Of a stretch of DNA of 64,000 nt, positions 9,611-19,002 are shown piece by piece (the stretch's first letter is position 1; each line of letters opens with the position of its first letter). The DNA comes from Gibbsiella quercinecans. GTDB taxonomy: Bacteria; Pseudomonadota; Gammaproteobacteria; Enterobacterales; Enterobacteriaceae. The notes under the pieces were generated by a model. That model was given only the letters and a program-made list of their open reading frames with translations, was not told the origin of the DNA and did no database searches. The translations under genes were made by a program, and so were the position numbers. The stretch lies in assembly GCF_002291425.1 (NCBI RefSeq), contig NZ_CP014136.1, positions 2,976,001-3,040,000 on the forward strand. Direction: 5' to 3'.

Positions 9611-9635
9611 GAATTATATCCATTTGGGTATAATC
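9611..9635 (-). promoter_or_regulatory. Palindromic operator/promoter of the toxin-antitoxin operon
   Basis: On the minus strand GATTATACCC and GGATATAATTC form an imperfect inverted repeat around AAAT. TATAAT-like hexamers lie within both arms, and TTGACC at 9649-9654 could be a -35. This is the expected place for autorepression by the antitoxin-toxin complex. Confidence 0.55.
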
Positions 9636-9639
9636 TAAC

Positions 9640-9957
9640 ATGGCTAACGGTCAATGTGTAGTCAAGAACGGAGAGGCATATATTTGATTCGTTTGTGGAG
9701 ATGATACTGGCGATGTCGCAGTCAACCGGCATATTCAGTCCGTCACTTTTAGTACCATCGGCTTTGCCTCCAGGGTGAACGGTTTTCCCGATAGCGGTGA
9801 TTTTTCCCTTGGCGCCTACGGTGCGGCGGCAGCGCAATGTACCCTCTGCGCGCTGGCGCTTGCCTATGCTATAGTAAGTCAAATTCCATTCTTTTCCACA
9901 GCACCCCATCTTTGAACTGGGGGCTAAGAATGCCAAAACACCCTGAAAAATTTAAAA
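9640..9957. other. Intergenic stretch between higBA and dusA with no recognised gene
   Basis: A minus-strand frame of 112 codons (9936 to 9598) is open here, with a start-like [17 protein letters not shown], but I recognise no family. It overlaps the toxin promoter and its composition gives no clear coding signal. It may be a remnant of the DNA that brought the toxin-antitoxin pair. The dusA promoter must lie at the right end, near the A/T-rich AAAAATTTAAAAATG. Confidence 0.4.
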
Positions 9958-11007
9958 ATGCATCAAAATAAAGAATCGCAAAACGCGGTGCAAACTCGTG
10001 TGCTGCCTGAAGAATCGGCTAAATTTCCGCCGCACCGTTTTTCCATCGCGCCGATGCTCGACTGGACCGATCGCCATTGCCGTTACTTCCACCGTCTGCT
10101 GTCCAGGCAGGCGCTGCTGTACACCGAAATGGTCACCACCGGCGCCATTATCCATGGCAAAGGCGACTATCTGGCGTACAACCAGGAAGAACACCCGCTG
10201 GCGCTACAACTGGGCGGCAGCGATCCGGCGGCGTTGGCGCACTGCGCCAGGCTTGCTGAACAGCGGGGCTATGATGAAATCAACCTCAACGTGGGTTGCC
10301 CGTCCGATCGGGTGCAGAACGGTATGTTCGGCGCCTGCCTGATGGGCCAGGCGGCGTTGGTGGCGGACTGCGTGAAAGCGATGCGTGATGCGGTATCCAT
10401 CCCGGTGACGGTAAAGACGCGCATCGGCATTGACGATCAGGACAGCTACGCTTTCCTGTGCGATTTTATTTCGACGGTGGCCGGGCGCGGCGAATGCGAG
10501 ATGTTTATTATTCATGCCCGGAAAGCCTGGCTTTCCGGGCTAAGCCCGAAAGAGAACCGCGAAGTGCCGCCGCTGGATTACCCGCGGGTCTATCAGCTCA
10601 AGCGTGACTTCCCGGCGCTGACCATCGCCATTAACGGCGGCGTGAAAACGCTGGCCGAAGCGCAGCAGCATCTGCAACATGTTGATGGCGTGATGATGGG
10701 GCGTGAAGCCTATCAAAACCCAGGCGTGCTGGCGCAGGTGGACCGCGAGTTGTTTGGTGCCGAAACGCCGGCAATCGACAGCGTGGCGGTGGTCGAGGCG
10801 CTTTATCCCTATATTGAGCGTGAGCTGGCCAACGGTACCTATCTCGGCCATATCACCCGTCACATTCTGGGCCTGTTCCAGGGCGTGCCGGGCGCGCGGC
10901 AGTGGCGCCGCCACCTGAGCGAAAATGCCCATAAGCCGGGGGCGGATGCGCGAGTGGTCGAGCAGGCGCTGAGCCTGGTACGGCAACCGCGGGCTGATGT
11001 GGCGTAA
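9958..11007 (+). CDS. dusA: tRNA-dihydrouridine synthase A
   Basis: FMN- and NADPH-dependent enzyme that reduces uridines 20 and 20a in the tRNA D-loop. Blocks [51 protein letters not shown] (active cysteine in NVGCPS region), [11 protein letters not shown] and [19 protein letters not shown] are nearly identical to E. coli. The length is 349 residues. The first 20 or so residues vary between species, so the exact start is less sure than the rest. The 5' end of dusA is a known integration hotspot for genomic islands. Confidence 0.96.
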   Translation: MHQNKESQNAVQTRVLPEESAKFPPHRFSIAPMLDWTDRHCRYFHRLLSRQALLYTEMVTTGAIIHGKGDYLAYNQEEHPLALQLGGSDPAALAHCARLAEQRGYDEINLNVGCPSDRVQNGMFGACLMGQAALVADCVKAMRDAVSIPVTVKTRIGIDDQDSYAFLCDFISTVAGRGECEMFIIHARKAWLSGLSPKENREVPPLDYPRVYQLKRDFPALTIAINGGVKTLAEAQQHLQHVDGVMMGREAYQNPGVLAQVDRELFGAETPAIDSVAVVEALYPYIERELANGTYLGHITRHILGLFQGVPGARQWRRHLSENAHKPGADARVVEQALSLVRQPRADVA

Positions 11008-11109
11008 TTCACTATTGTTCTGACTAACAGTTGGCGATTTTCACCCGGCTGGCGGCCGCAGTGAATATCACTTACGCGTAAAATCAAGCCGTTAGCATTG
11101 CGTGCGGCT

Positions 11110-11125
11110 TGGCACGCTTCTTGTA
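11110..11125 (+). promoter_or_regulatory. Sigma-54 promoter of pspG
   Basis: TGGCACGCTTCTTGTA fits the -24/-12 consensus TGGCAC-N5-TTGC with one change (GT in place of GC at -12). It lies 40 bases before the pspG ATG. In E. coli pspG is driven by sigma-54 with the enhancer protein PspF; the PspF sites would lie upstream in 11008-11109. Confidence 0.88.
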
Positions 11126-11164
11126 ACTGACAGGTGAGATACCGTGTTTTGCCAAGGAGCAATC

Positions 11165-11383
11165 ATGTTGGAACTTTTCTTTATCATTGGCTTCGTCGTC
11201 ATGCTGTTGGTGACCGGCGTTTCTTTACTGGGGGTGATCGCCGCCCTGTTTGCGGCCGCGGCGTTTATGCTGCTCGGCGGCCTGTTCGCCATGATGTTCA
11301 AACTGCTGCCGTGGCTGGTGCTGGCGGTGGTTTGCGTGTGGATCTACCGTGCGGTGCAAAAGCCGCAGATACGCCGTTATTGA
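11165..11383 (+). CDS. pspG: Phage shock protein G
   Basis: Small inner-membrane protein of the phage shock response. The 72 residues form two long hydrophobic segments: MLELFFIIGFVVMLLVTGVS, then a stretch through LLGGLFAMMFKLLPWLVLAVV. The sequence matches E. coli PspG, with a shorter tail. The ATG at 11165 follows AAGGAG; an in-frame codon at 11144 would add residues without a counterpart. It is monocistronic and is the sigma-54 dependent outlier of the Psp regulon. Confidence 0.93.
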   Translation: MLELFFIIGFVVMLLVTGVSLLGVIAALFAAAAFMLLGGLFAMMFKLLPWLVLAVVCVWIYRAVQKPQIRRY

Positions 11384-11664
11384 GCGGGCATTGTGTTGAA
11401 TTATCAGGCACTCCCTCAAAAGAGGGAGATTCATGCCGGCCGAATGCGGCAGAGATCACACCTTGGAAGTTTAGCGGCACGTAAGCATGTTTTTTATGTT
11501 GAAGGGCTGCTAGGATAGCCGCCGAATCGCCGATGCGAATGATTTCATCACCGTTGGGAATAAACCGATAATTCGTGTTGCACAAGCAACCCCCGTTCCC
11601 GGCGGACTCTGCTCCACCCCTACGACAACCCTGCAGTAATAAAAACAGAAAGCCCCTTGTGGGA
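11384..11664. other. Intergenic region between pspG and qor without a recognised gene
   Basis: CTCCCTC and GAGGGAG (11411-11428) form a seven-pair hairpin with an AAAA loop, perhaps the pspG transcript end. A minus-strand frame starting at 11585 (MCNTNYRFIPNGDEIIRIGD) runs into the pspG antisense strand. I recognise no family in it and do not call it a gene. Confidence 0.4.
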
Positions 11665-11699
11665 AAATGCCAGCCAGCTAATCCCTGGCTGGCATTTTT
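11665..11699. terminator. Bidirectional rho-independent terminator after qor
   Basis: AAAATGCCAGCCAG and CTGGCTGGCATTTTT pair over at least 13 bases with a six-base loop. T-runs occur on both strands. It lies 27 bases beyond the qor stop. Confidence 0.88.
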
Positions 11700-11725
11700 A
11701 TTGCTGCGCTTAATCAGCCGGCCGT

Positions 11726-12709
11726 TCAGGGGATCAGCAAACTGGAACCAACCGTTGCGCGGCTCTCTAACACCTGGTGCGCCCGCTGCGCATCCCCCAG
11801 CGCAAACTTCTGCTCATCGCGCACATCCACATTGATCGCCCCACTGCTAATCTGCGCAAACAGCGCATCGCTGGCTGCCTGCAGCTCTTCACGGTTCGTC
11901 ACATAGCCGTTCAGCGAAGGGCGCGTCACGTAGAGCGAGCCTTTCTGGTTCAGGAGCGCCAGATCCACCCCGGTCACCGGGCCGGAGGCATTACCAAAGC
12001 TGACCATCAGCCCGCGGCGTTTCAGGCTGTTGAGCGAAGCCAACCAGGTATTTTTGCCCACCGAGTCATACACCACGCCGACTTTGGCGCCATCGGTCAG
12101 TTCCGCCACGCGCTGGGCGATATCCTGGGTGTTGTAGTTAATGGTGGCCCAGGCGCCGGCCTGCTGCGCCAGCTCGGCCTTGACATCTGAACCGACGCTG
12201 CCGATCAGCCGGGCGCCCAACGCTTTTGCCCACTGGCAGGCGATCAGCCCAACGCCGCCGGCGGCGGCATGGAACAGAAAGATTTCGCCCGGCTGCACCA
12301 CGTGGGTCTGGCGCAGCAGATAATGGACCGTCAGGCCTTTAAGGAACGATGCCGCGCCCTGTTCGAAGCTGAGCGCATCAGGCAGCAGCGCCACTTTGGC
12401 GGCCGGCACGTTGTGGATTTCGCTGTAGGCGCCCAGCGGCGCCTGGGCATACACAACCCGATCGCCGGGCTTGATGCCGCTGACGCCGGTGCCCACTTTG
12501 CTGACCACGCCGGCCGCTTCGGTGCCCAGCCCGGACGGCAACTGCGGCGGCGCATACAGGCCGCTGCGCACATAGGTGTCGATATAGTTGATGCCGATCG
12601 CCTTGTTGGCAATCTGTACTTCGCCCGCCGCAGGATCGCGCGGGGTAAAATCAACGTATTGCAGCACGTCCGGCCCGCCGGTCGCGGCGAATTGAATGCG
12701 TTTAGCCAT
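11726..12709 (-). CDS. qor: NADPH-dependent quinone oxidoreductase Qor
   Basis: Cytoplasmic zeta-crystallin-like member of the medium-chain dehydrogenase superfamily, reducing quinones with NADPH and lacking catalytic zinc. The 327 residues equal E. coli Qor. The dinucleotide-binding motif AAAGGVGLIACQWAKALGA is near residue 150. Other shared blocks are KAIGINYIDTYVRSGLY and GLGTEAAGVVSKVG. GAGGAGCG precedes the ATG. It is divergent from dnaB, as in E. coli. Confidence 0.95.
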   Translation of the reverse strand: MAKRIQFAATGGPDVLQYVDFTPRDPAAGEVQIANKAIGINYIDTYVRSGLYAPPQLPSGLGTEAAGVVSKVGTGVSGIKPGDRVVYAQAPLGAYSEIHNVPAAKVALLPDALSFEQGAASFLKGLTVHYLLRQTHVVQPGEIFLFHAAAGGVGLIACQWAKALGARLIGSVGSDVKAELAQQAGAWATINYNTQDIAQRVAELTDGAKVGVVYDSVGKNTWLASLNSLKRRGLMVSFGNASGPVTGVDLALLNQKGSLYVTRPSLNGYVTNREELQAASDALFAQISSGAINVDVRDEQKFALGDAQRAHQVLESRATVGSSLLIP

Positions 12710-12821
12710 GATCGCTCCTCAGGTAACCTATTCAGCCCGTGGCCCAATTGTTGGGGCATGGGGATTTATCATTATGTATACTGACGCGTCGTCACTTGAT
12801 AACAGGTAATTTATTCCCACT

Positions 12822-14237
12822 ATGGCAGGAAAGAAACCCACCAACAAATCTTACGAGGCCCAGGCACCCCGCGATCGCCAGATGGAAGGGCTGAAGATGC
12901 CGCCGCATTCGCTGGAGGCGGAGCAATCCGTGTTGGGCGGTTTGATGCTGGACAACGAGCGCTGGGACAATGTGGCCGAGCGCGTGGTGGCCGGCGATTT
13001 CTTTAGCCGCCCGCACCGGTTGATCTTCACCGAGATGCAGCGCCTGCTGGAGATGAGCAAGCCGATCGATCTGATCACCCTGTCTGAATCTCTGGAGCAA
13101 AAAGGGGAGCTGGATTCCGTCGGCGGCTTTGCCTACCTGGCGGAACTGTCCAAAAACACCCCCAGCGCGGCCAACATCGCGGCCTATGCAGACATCGTGC
13201 GCGAGCGCGCAGTGGTGCGGGAAATGATCTCGGTTGCCAATGAGATCGCCGATGCCGGTTATGATCCCCAGGGGCGCAGCAGTGAGGATCTGCTCGATCT
13301 GGCGGAATCGCGCGTGTTCCAGATTGCTGAAAACCGCGCCAATAAAGACGAAGGGCCGAAAAGCATCGATCAGATCCTGGAAGCCACGGTGTCGCGCATC
13401 GAATCGCTGTACCAGACGCCGCATGACGGCGTGACCGGGGTGGACACCGGCTATAACGATCTGAACAAGAAAACCGCCGGCCTGCAGAAATCAGATTTGA
13501 TCATTGTGGCGGCCCGTCCGTCGATGGGTAAAACCACCTTCGCCATGAACCTGTGTGAAAACGCCGCCATGCTGCAGGAAAAACCGGTGCTGATTTTCAG
13601 CCTGGAGATGCCCGGCGAGCAGATTATGATGCGTATGCTGGCTTCGCTATCGCGTGTGGACCAGACGCGGATTCGTACCGGCCAGCTTGACGATGAGGAC
13701 TGGGCGCGCATTTCCAGCACCATGGGGCTGCTGCTGGAAAAACGCAACATGTATATCGATGACTCTTCCGGCCTGACGCCAACCGAAGTGCGTTCCCGCG
13801 CGCGGCGTATTTTCCGCGAGCATGACGGCCTGAGCCTGATCATGATCGACTACCTGCAATTGATGCGTGTGCCGTCCCTGTCGGATAACCGTACGCTGGA
13901 GATCGCCGAGATTTCCCGCTCGCTGAAGGCGCTGGCCAAAGAGCTGCAGGTGCCGGTGGTGGCGCTGTCGCAGCTTAACCGCTCGCTGGAGCAGCGCGCC
14001 GATAAACGCCCGGTTAACTCGGATCTGCGTGAATCCGGCTCGATCGAGCAGGACGCCGACCTGATCATGTTTATTTACCGTGATGAGGTCTATCACGAGA
14101 ACAGCGATCTGAAAGGTATCGCTGAAATTATTATCGGTAAGCAGCGTAACGGCCCGATCGGCTCCGTGCGGCTTACCTTTAACGGCCAGTGGTCGCGTTT
14201 TGATAATTACGCTGGGCCACAGTATGACGAAGAATAA
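12822..14237 (+). CDS. dnaB: Replicative DNA helicase DnaB
   Basis: Hexameric 5'-3' helicase that unwinds DNA at the replication fork and recruits primase. The 471 residues equal E. coli DnaB. The N-terminal domain begins near PPHSLEAEQSVLGGLMLDN. The RecA-like motor has Walker A in ARPSMGKTTFAMN near residue 230, Walker B in LIMIDYLQLM, and the DnaB signature SRSLKALAKELQVPVVALSQLNR. It ends with the usual DNYAGPQYDEE-like acidic tail. No intein or insertion is present. Confidence 0.98.
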   Translation: MAGKKPTNKSYEAQAPRDRQMEGLKMPPHSLEAEQSVLGGLMLDNERWDNVAERVVAGDFFSRPHRLIFTEMQRLLEMSKPIDLITLSESLEQKGELDSVGGFAYLAELSKNTPSAANIAAYADIVRERAVVREMISVANEIADAGYDPQGRSSEDLLDLAESRVFQIAENRANKDEGPKSIDQILEATVSRIESLYQTPHDGVTGVDTGYNDLNKKTAGLQKSDLIIVAARPSMGKTTFAMNLCENAAMLQEKPVLIFSLEMPGEQIMMRMLASLSRVDQTRIRTGQLDDEDWARISSTMGLLLEKRNMYIDDSSGLTPTEVRSRARRIFREHDGLSLIMIDYLQLMRVPSLSDNRTLEIAEISRSLKALAKELQVPVVALSQLNRSLEQRADKRPVNSDLRESGSIEQDADLIMFIYRDEVYHENSDLKGIAEIIIGKQRNGPIGSVRLTFNGQWSRFDNYAGPQYDEE

Positions 14238-14252
14238 TTAACCGAGCCGATC

Positions 14253-14285
14253 TCAATAGCCCTTGTGCCTTCAGGCACCTATTGA
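14253..14285. other. Extended inverted repeat between dnaB and alr
   Basis: TCAATAG and CTATTGA form the outer stem, and GTGCC and GGCAC the inner stem with a TTCA loop. There is no following T-run. It could stabilise the dnaB 3' end or attenuate readthrough into alr, which starts 22 bases later. Confidence 0.5.
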
Positions 14286-14307
14286 ACCCAGGCTTTAAGG
14301 AACTGAA

Positions 14308-15387
14308 ATGAAAGCGGCAACCGCTGTAATCGACCGCCGCGCTCTGCGACACAACCTGCAACAGGTGCGCCGTTTGGCGCCACAAAGCCGCCTGATCGCC
14401 GTTGTGAAAGCAAACGCTTATGGCCACGGCCTGCTGGATACGGCACACACCCTGCAAGACGCAGACTGCTACGGCGTGGCGCGCCTGAGCGAAGCGCTTA
14501 CGCTGCGCGCCGGCGGCATCGTTAAACCCATTCTGCTGCTGGAAGGCTTTTTCGCCGCCGAGGACTTGCCGCTGCTGGCGGCCAACAATATTGAAACCGC
14601 CGTGCACAGCAACGAGCAGTTGGCCGCGCTGGAGCAGGCCGACTTGCCGCGCCCGCTGCGGGTGTGGATGAAGCTGGATACCGGCATGCATCGGCTGGGC
14701 GTGCATCCTGAGCAGGCTGAAGCCTTCTACCAGCGCCTGTGCGCTTGCCGCAGCGTGGCGCAACCGGTGAACGTGATGAGCCATTTTTGCCGCGCCGACG
14801 AGCCGCAATTGGACGTAACGCCGCAGCAAATCGCCTGTTTTGAACAGTTCACGCAAGATAAACCGGGGTTGCGGTCTATCTCTGCCTCCGGCGGCATTCT
14901 GCTCTGGCCGCAGGCGCACTACGACTGGGTGCGCCCAGGGATTATTATGTACGGCGTCTCGCCGCTGGCGGAGCCTTATGGCGAGAGCTTCGGCCTGCAG
15001 CCGGCGATGGCGCTGACCTCCAGCCTGATTGCGGTGCGCAGCCATAAGGCCGGCGAGCCGGTGGGCTATGGTGGCACCTGGGTGAGCGAGCGCGACACGC
15101 GGCTTGGCGTGGTGGCGATTGGCTACGGCGACGGTTACCCGCGCAGCGCCCCCTCCGGCACGCCGGTGTGGATCAACGGCCGAGAAGTGCCGATCGTCGG
15201 GCGGGTTTCGATGGATATGATGTCGGTCGATCTGGGGCCAGACAGCACCGACAGCGTCGGGGATGAAGCGCTGCTGTGGGGCAAACCGTTGCCGGTTGAG
15301 CGTATCGCCGCCTTTACCGGCATCAGCGCCTATGAGCTGATCACCAAACTGACGGCGCGCGTGGTGACGCAATACCTCGGCGAATAA
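14308..15387 (+). CDS. alr: Alanine racemase, biosynthetic (Alr)
   Basis: Pyridoxal-phosphate enzyme interconverting L- and D-alanine for peptidoglycan. The PLP lysine is Lys34 in [11 protein letters not shown]. Downstream blocks are [31 protein letters not shown] and the catalytic-tyrosine region PVGYGGTW, followed by GYGDGYPR. The length of 359 matches E. coli Alr. The adjacent dnaB gene supports alr over the catabolic dadX. In E. coli tyrB follows directly; here about 12.8 kb of other genes intervene. Confidence 0.97.
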   Translation: MKAATAVIDRRALRHNLQQVRRLAPQSRLIAVVKANAYGHGLLDTAHTLQDADCYGVARLSEALTLRAGGIVKPILLLEGFFAAEDLPLLAANNIETAVHSNEQLAALEQADLPRPLRVWMKLDTGMHRLGVHPEQAEAFYQRLCACRSVAQPVNVMSHFCRADEPQLDVTPQQIACFEQFTQDKPGLRSISASGGILLWPQAHYDWVRPGIIMYGVSPLAEPYGESFGLQPAMALTSSLIAVRSHKAGEPVGYGGTWVSERDTRLGVVAIGYGDGYPRSAPSGTPVWINGREVPIVGRVSMDMMSVDLGPDSTDSVGDEALLWGKPLPVERIAAFTGISAYELITKLTARVVTQYLGE

Positions 15388-15396
15388 ACCCTTCTT

Positions 15397-15437
15397 GCCG
15401 CCGGTATGGCCGGCGGCGCAGCGCGGGTACCGTTGCC
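15397..15437. terminator. Two hairpins between convergent alr and rhaM
   Basis: GCCGCCGG and CCGGCGGC (15397-15417) form the first stem. GCGGG and CCCGC, a few bases further, form the second. Neither has a strong T-run. They are the only candidates for separating the two convergent transcripts. Confidence 0.45.
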
Positions 15438-15441
15438 CGCG

Positions 15442-15756
15442 TTATTCCAGATAAAACACTGCTTTGAGTTCCTGGCTGATCGGGCTGTTGTCCGGGTTGC
15501 TCGGCATCAATGCACACATGGACGCCCACCAGCGCTGGCACACTTCGGTGCCGGCCACTGCGGCCCAGCGCGCCTCGGACTCAATCTCTACCGTAGCAAA
15601 CAGCAGGTGGCGATCGGCGTCGAGATAAATAGCATAGTGATGAGCACCGTGCTGTTTAAGAACCGCCGCCAGTTCCGGCCAAATCGGCGTATGGCGGCGC
15701 TGATATTCTTCATGCGCATCGGGGTTCACCTGCATCACAAAGGCTTTGCGGATCAT
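15442..15756 (-). CDS. rhaM: L-rhamnose mutarotase RhaM
   Basis: Interconverts alpha and beta anomers of L-rhamnose. The 104 residues equal E. coli RhaM, with the start [19 protein letters not shown], the HTPIWPEL motif containing the catalytic histidine, HYAIYLD and the end ELKAVFYLE. The ATG overlaps the fucO stop by four bases (ATGA), so it is translationally coupled as the last gene of rhaBAD-fucO-rhaM. Confidence 0.95.
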   Translation of the reverse strand: MIRKAFVMQVNPDAHEEYQRRHTPIWPELAAVLKQHGAHHYAIYLDADRHLLFATVEIESEARWAAVAGTEVCQRWWASMCALMPSNPDNSPISQELKAVFYLE

Positions 15757-16901
15757 AGCGCCTCCAGGTACATCTCACGCACCTCTTCACGGGAAGCGCT
15801 GCGTGGGTTGCAGGGCGCGCACGGATCGGCCAGCGCCTTATCCAGCCAATTTTCAATATCGGCCTGCGATATCCCCAGCTGTTGAAACCCGTCGGGAATG
15901 CCGACGCGGCGCGACAGTTGGCGGATTGCGGCAATCGCCTGCTGGCTGGCCTGCTCGTCGCTCATGCCCTGACGATCCACGCCCATCGCTTCGGCGATAC
16001 GCGCAAAGCGCGCCACCGCCTGCGGCCGGTTAAATGCTTCGACGATCGGCAGCAAAATGGCGTTGCAGACGCCGTGCGGCAGATTGTGCGTGGCGCCCGG
16101 CTGGTGCGCCAGGGCGTGCACCAGCCCCAGGCCGGCGCTGTTAAACGCCATGCCCGCCAGATATTGGCCGTAGGCCATGTATTCACGCGCCTGCAGATTG
16201 TGCCCGTCGTCCACCGCTTTCGGCAGCCACTGGCAAATCAAGCGGATGGCCTCCAACGCGGAGGCGTCGGTCAACGGGTGCGCGCCGACGGAAACATAGG
16301 CTTCAATCGCGTGGGTGAGCGCATCCATGCCGGTGGCGGCGGTGACGCTGGCCGGGATCTCCAACATGACACTGGGATCATCAACCGCGATATCAGGAAT
16401 AATATTCGGATCGATGATCACCTCCTTGACCTGGCGCCCGCTGTCGATAATCACCGCGTTGCTGGTCATCTCGGCGGCGGTGCCCGCCGTGGTATTGATC
16501 GCCACCAACGGCACGCCGGCATGGGCCACTTTGCCCACCCCAGCGTAAGCGGTGGAAGGGCCGGGGTTGGCGGTGAGGATTTTGATGGCTTTGGCGGTGT
16601 CGATCGGGCTGCCGCCGCCAAAGGCGATGATGTAGCTGCAATTGGCGGCGCGGTAGGCCGCCAGCCCCTGCTGCACCAGTTCTTCGGTTGGGTTGGGGAA
16701 CACACGGTCGAACAGGGTATAGGGGAGCTGCGCGCTATCCAGGTTGGTGAACAGCGTGTCCAGCAGCCCTAACTGTACCAGTTGGCCGTCGGTGACGATC
16801 AACGCCTTGCCCCATTGTTTGCCCGCCAGCAGTTTCACCATATCGGCGATGGCGCCTGCGCCATGCAGGCTGATTTTCGGTAGTGCCAACATAAAGCTCA
16901 T
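15753..16901 (-). CDS. fucO: Lactaldehyde reductase (iron-dependent group III alcohol dehydrogenase)
   Basis: Reduces L-lactaldehyde, formed by RhaD, to L-1,2-propanediol with NADH under oxygen limitation. It belongs to the iron-dependent alcohol dehydrogenases: [16 protein letters not shown] binds the cofactor, and the iron ligands lie in [15 protein letters not shown] and [16 protein letters not shown]. The 382 residues equal E. coli FucO. The ATG at 16901 follows AAGGAAC; a longer reading to 16949 lacks support. In E. coli fucO is in the fucose regulon, whereas here it is embedded in the rhamnose operon. Confidence 0.9.
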   Translation of the reverse strand: MSFMLALPKISLHGAGAIADMVKLLAGKQWGKALIVTDGQLVQLGLLDTLFTNLDSAQLPYTLFDRVFPNPTEELVQQGLAAYRAANCSYIIAFGGGSPIDTAKAIKILTANPGPSTAYAGVGKVAHAGVPLVAINTTAGTAAEMTSNAVIIDSGRQVKEVIIDPNIIPDIAVDDPSVMLEIPASVTAATGMDALTHAIEAYVSVGAHPLTDASALEAIRLICQWLPKAVDDGHNLQAREYMAYGQYLAGMAFNSAGLGLVHALAHQPGATHNLPHGVCNAILLPIVEAFNRPQAVARFARIAEAMGVDRQGMSDEQASQQAIAAIRQLSRRVGIPDGFQQLGISQADIENWLDKALADPCAPCNPRSASREEVREMYLEAL

Positions 16902-16911
16902 GATCTGTTCC

Positions 16912-17736
16912 TTATATCTTGAGTGCGGCGGCCATCGGCGTGACGCCAAAACGCTCGCCCAGGGCGATCAGTTGTTCGGTGGTGATGGTTTGCCGCATGC
17001 CGCCCATGGCGATCACTTTCACCAGCACTTCCGAGGATTTTTCCGCCGTGTCGATCAGGCCGAACGCTTCATCCAGCGTTGGGCCGGTGGCGAAGATGCC
17101 GTGATGCGGCCATAGCACCAGGCTGTGCGCGCGCATCTGTTCTGCGGTGGCGGCGCCGATGCCGTCGGTACCCGGCACCATCCACGGCACGATGCCTATA
17201 CCGTCGGGGAACACCACCAGGCATTCGGTGCTGCCTTCCCACAGCTTGCGGGTGAAGCTGATGCTATCCAGTTCCAGCACGTAGCTCAGGGCGATCAGGT
17301 TGGTGGCGTGGCAGTGCATGATGACGCGGTCCGCCCCGCCGGCGAGTTGTTTGCGCACCGCGTGGGATTGCAGATGCGCCGCCAGTTCAGAGGTTGGCAA
17401 GCCGCCGTTCACCAGCCCCCAGTGAATGTGGTAGGCCATGCCGTCGTCGTTGATTTGCAGCAGCGCCAGGCTATCTGCCGGATCGAGCTGCACGTTGCGG
17501 AAAAACTTGCCGGAGCCGGTAACGATAAACCAGCATCCGGCCAGCGCCGGCGCCGGCTGGCTCAGTTCGACGCAGCGTGGTTCGGCGGCAAATTCATCGC
17601 GGTAGGGGGCGATATCTTCGGCATCCAGCCGCAGGCTGACATTGCCGCCGTTGCGCTCGTCCCAGCCTTTCAGCCACATATCGCTGGTGGCTTTCACCAT
17701 GCCCTGAACAAACCATGAAGAGAGAATACGTTGCAT
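16912..17736 (-). CDS. rhaD: Rhamnulose-1-phosphate aldolase RhaD
   Basis: Zinc class II aldolase that splits L-rhamnulose 1-phosphate into dihydroxyacetone phosphate and L-lactaldehyde. The 274 residues equal E. coli RhaD. Key blocks are [13 protein letters not shown], the phosphate-binding [10 protein letters not shown], the zinc ligands in [13 protein letters not shown] and the later [11 protein letters not shown], and the acid glutamate in [14 protein letters not shown]. It lies nine bases after rhaA in the operon. Confidence 0.97.
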   Translation of the reverse strand: MQRILSSWFVQGMVKATSDMWLKGWDERNGGNVSLRLDAEDIAPYRDEFAAEPRCVELSQPAPALAGCWFIVTGSGKFFRNVQLDPADSLALLQINDDGMAYHIHWGLVNGGLPTSELAAHLQSHAVRKQLAGGADRVIMHCHATNLIALSYVLELDSISFTRKLWEGSTECLVVFPDGIGIVPWMVPGTDGIGAATAEQMRAHSLVLWPHHGIFATGPTLDEAFGLIDTAEKSSEVLVKVIAMGGMRQTITTEQLIALGERFGVTPMAAALKI

Positions 17737-17745
17737 AGGGGTTCC

Positions 17746-19002
17746 TTAGCGTTGGGCCAAAATTTGTTGTTCATAACGGCGGACGGTGGCGAGCCAGGAG
17801 GCATCCGCCGGGGTATCGTTGCGCAGGCAGTACATTTCCCACACGGCCTGCCACGGCAGGGATTTTTGCTCTTCCAGCAGCGCCAGGCGGGCGGTGTAAT
17901 CCCCATCGTGCTCCAATTGGCGCAGTTGTGCGGTCGGTTCCAGCAGCGCGCGCAGCAGGGCTTTTCGCATGTTGCGGGTGCCGATCACCCAGGCGGCGAT
18001 GCGGTTGATGGAGGCATCGAAGAAATCAAGGCCGATATGCACCCGGTCGAACAGATCGTGGCGCACGATTTCATTGGCGATGGCCTGGGTTTCGTCATCC
18101 AGCAGCACCACGTGATCGCTGTCCCAGCGCACCGGGCGGCTGACGTGCAGCAGCAGGCGGGGGATATACAGCATGGCGCTGGAGATCTTGTCGGAAATCA
18201 CTTCGGTCGGGTGGAAGTGGCCGGCATCCAGGCATAGCGCGGTCTGGCGGCTGGTGGCGTAGCCGAAGTAGAACTCATTGGAGCCGACGGTGTAGCTTTC
18301 CGCGCCGATGCCGAACAGCTTGCTTTCCACCGCGTCGATATGGTGCGCCGGGTTGAGCTTTTCGGCGATCACGTCATCCAGCGCGGCCAGCAGGCGCTGG
18401 CGCGGCGCCAGGCGATCGACGGTAATGTCTTTCATGCCGTCCGGGATCCAGATATTCATCACCGACGGCGTGCCCAACTGTTCGCCAAAATAGGCCGAGA
18501 CGCGGCGGCTGGCCTGGCAGTGTTCGATCCAGAACTGGCGGATTTCATCGTTGGCGTGCGACAGGGTAAAGCCGTCGGCGCTCAACGGATGCGAGAAGCA
18601 CGATGGGTTGAAGTCCAGCCCCAGTTGGTTTGCCTTGGCCCATGCCACCCAGTTTGTGAAGTGCTCCGGTTTGATTTCGTTGCGCGGCACCTGGGTGTCG
18701 GCTTCAAGATAAATGGCGTGCAGGTTCAGGCGTTTGGGGCCGGGGATCAGGCTGAGTGCCTGTTCCAGATCGGCGCGCAGTTCGCCGGCGGTGCGCGCTT
18801 TGCCGGGGTAGTTGCCGGTGGCCTGAATGCCGCCGCTCAACTCGCCATCCGGGTTCTCGAAGCCCGCCACGTCATCGCCCTGCCAGCAGTGAATGGAGAT
18901 CGGTAAACGATCGAGCTGGCGCAGGGCCTGTTCGACATCGACGCCAACGGCGGCAAAGCGTTGTTTTGCCAGCTCCCAGGCCTGATTGATTTGTGTAGTC
19001 AT
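17746..19002 (-). CDS. rhaA: L-rhamnose isomerase RhaA
   Basis: Metal-dependent isomerase converting L-rhamnose to L-rhamnulose. The 418 residues match E. coli RhaA almost throughout: [89 protein letters not shown] and [10 protein letters not shown] contain the metal and substrate ligands. The ATG at 19002 overlaps the rhaB stop (ATGA) and follows AAGGAG by eight bases. A TTG two codons upstream is less likely. Confidence 0.97.
   Translation of the reverse strand: MTTQINQAWELAKQRFAAVGVDVEQALRQLDRLPISIHCWQGDDVAGFENPDGELSGGIQATGNYPGKARTAGELRADLEQALSLIPGPKRLNLHAIYLEADTQVPRNEIKPEHFTNWVAWAKANQLGLDFNPSCFSHPLSADGFTLSHANDEIRQFWIEHCQASRRVSAYFGEQLGTPSVMNIWIPDGMKDITVDRLAPRQRLLAALDDVIAEKLNPAHHIDAVESKLFGIGAESYTVGSNEFYFGYATSRQTALCLDAGHFHPTEVISDKISSAMLYIPRLLLHVSRPVRWDSDHVVLLDDETQAIANEIVRHDLFDRVHIGLDFFDASINRIAAWVIGTRNMRKALLRALLEPTAQLRQLEHDGDYTARLALLEEQKSLPWQAVWEMYCLRNDTPADASWLATVRRYEQQILAQR

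Noticed and set aside
11298-11585. Minus-strand open frame between pspG and qor (MCNTNYRFIPNGDEIIRIGD)
   Set aside because: Runs into the antisense strand of pspG, no recognisable family, no convincing ribosome binding site.
14179-15372. Minus-strand open frame of 397 codons opposite alr
   Set aside because: Antisense shadow of alr with His/Arg/Gln-rich composition; no motif.
15882-16772. Plus-strand open frame of 296 codons opposite fucO
   Set aside because: Antisense to a complete lactaldehyde reductase; no domain.
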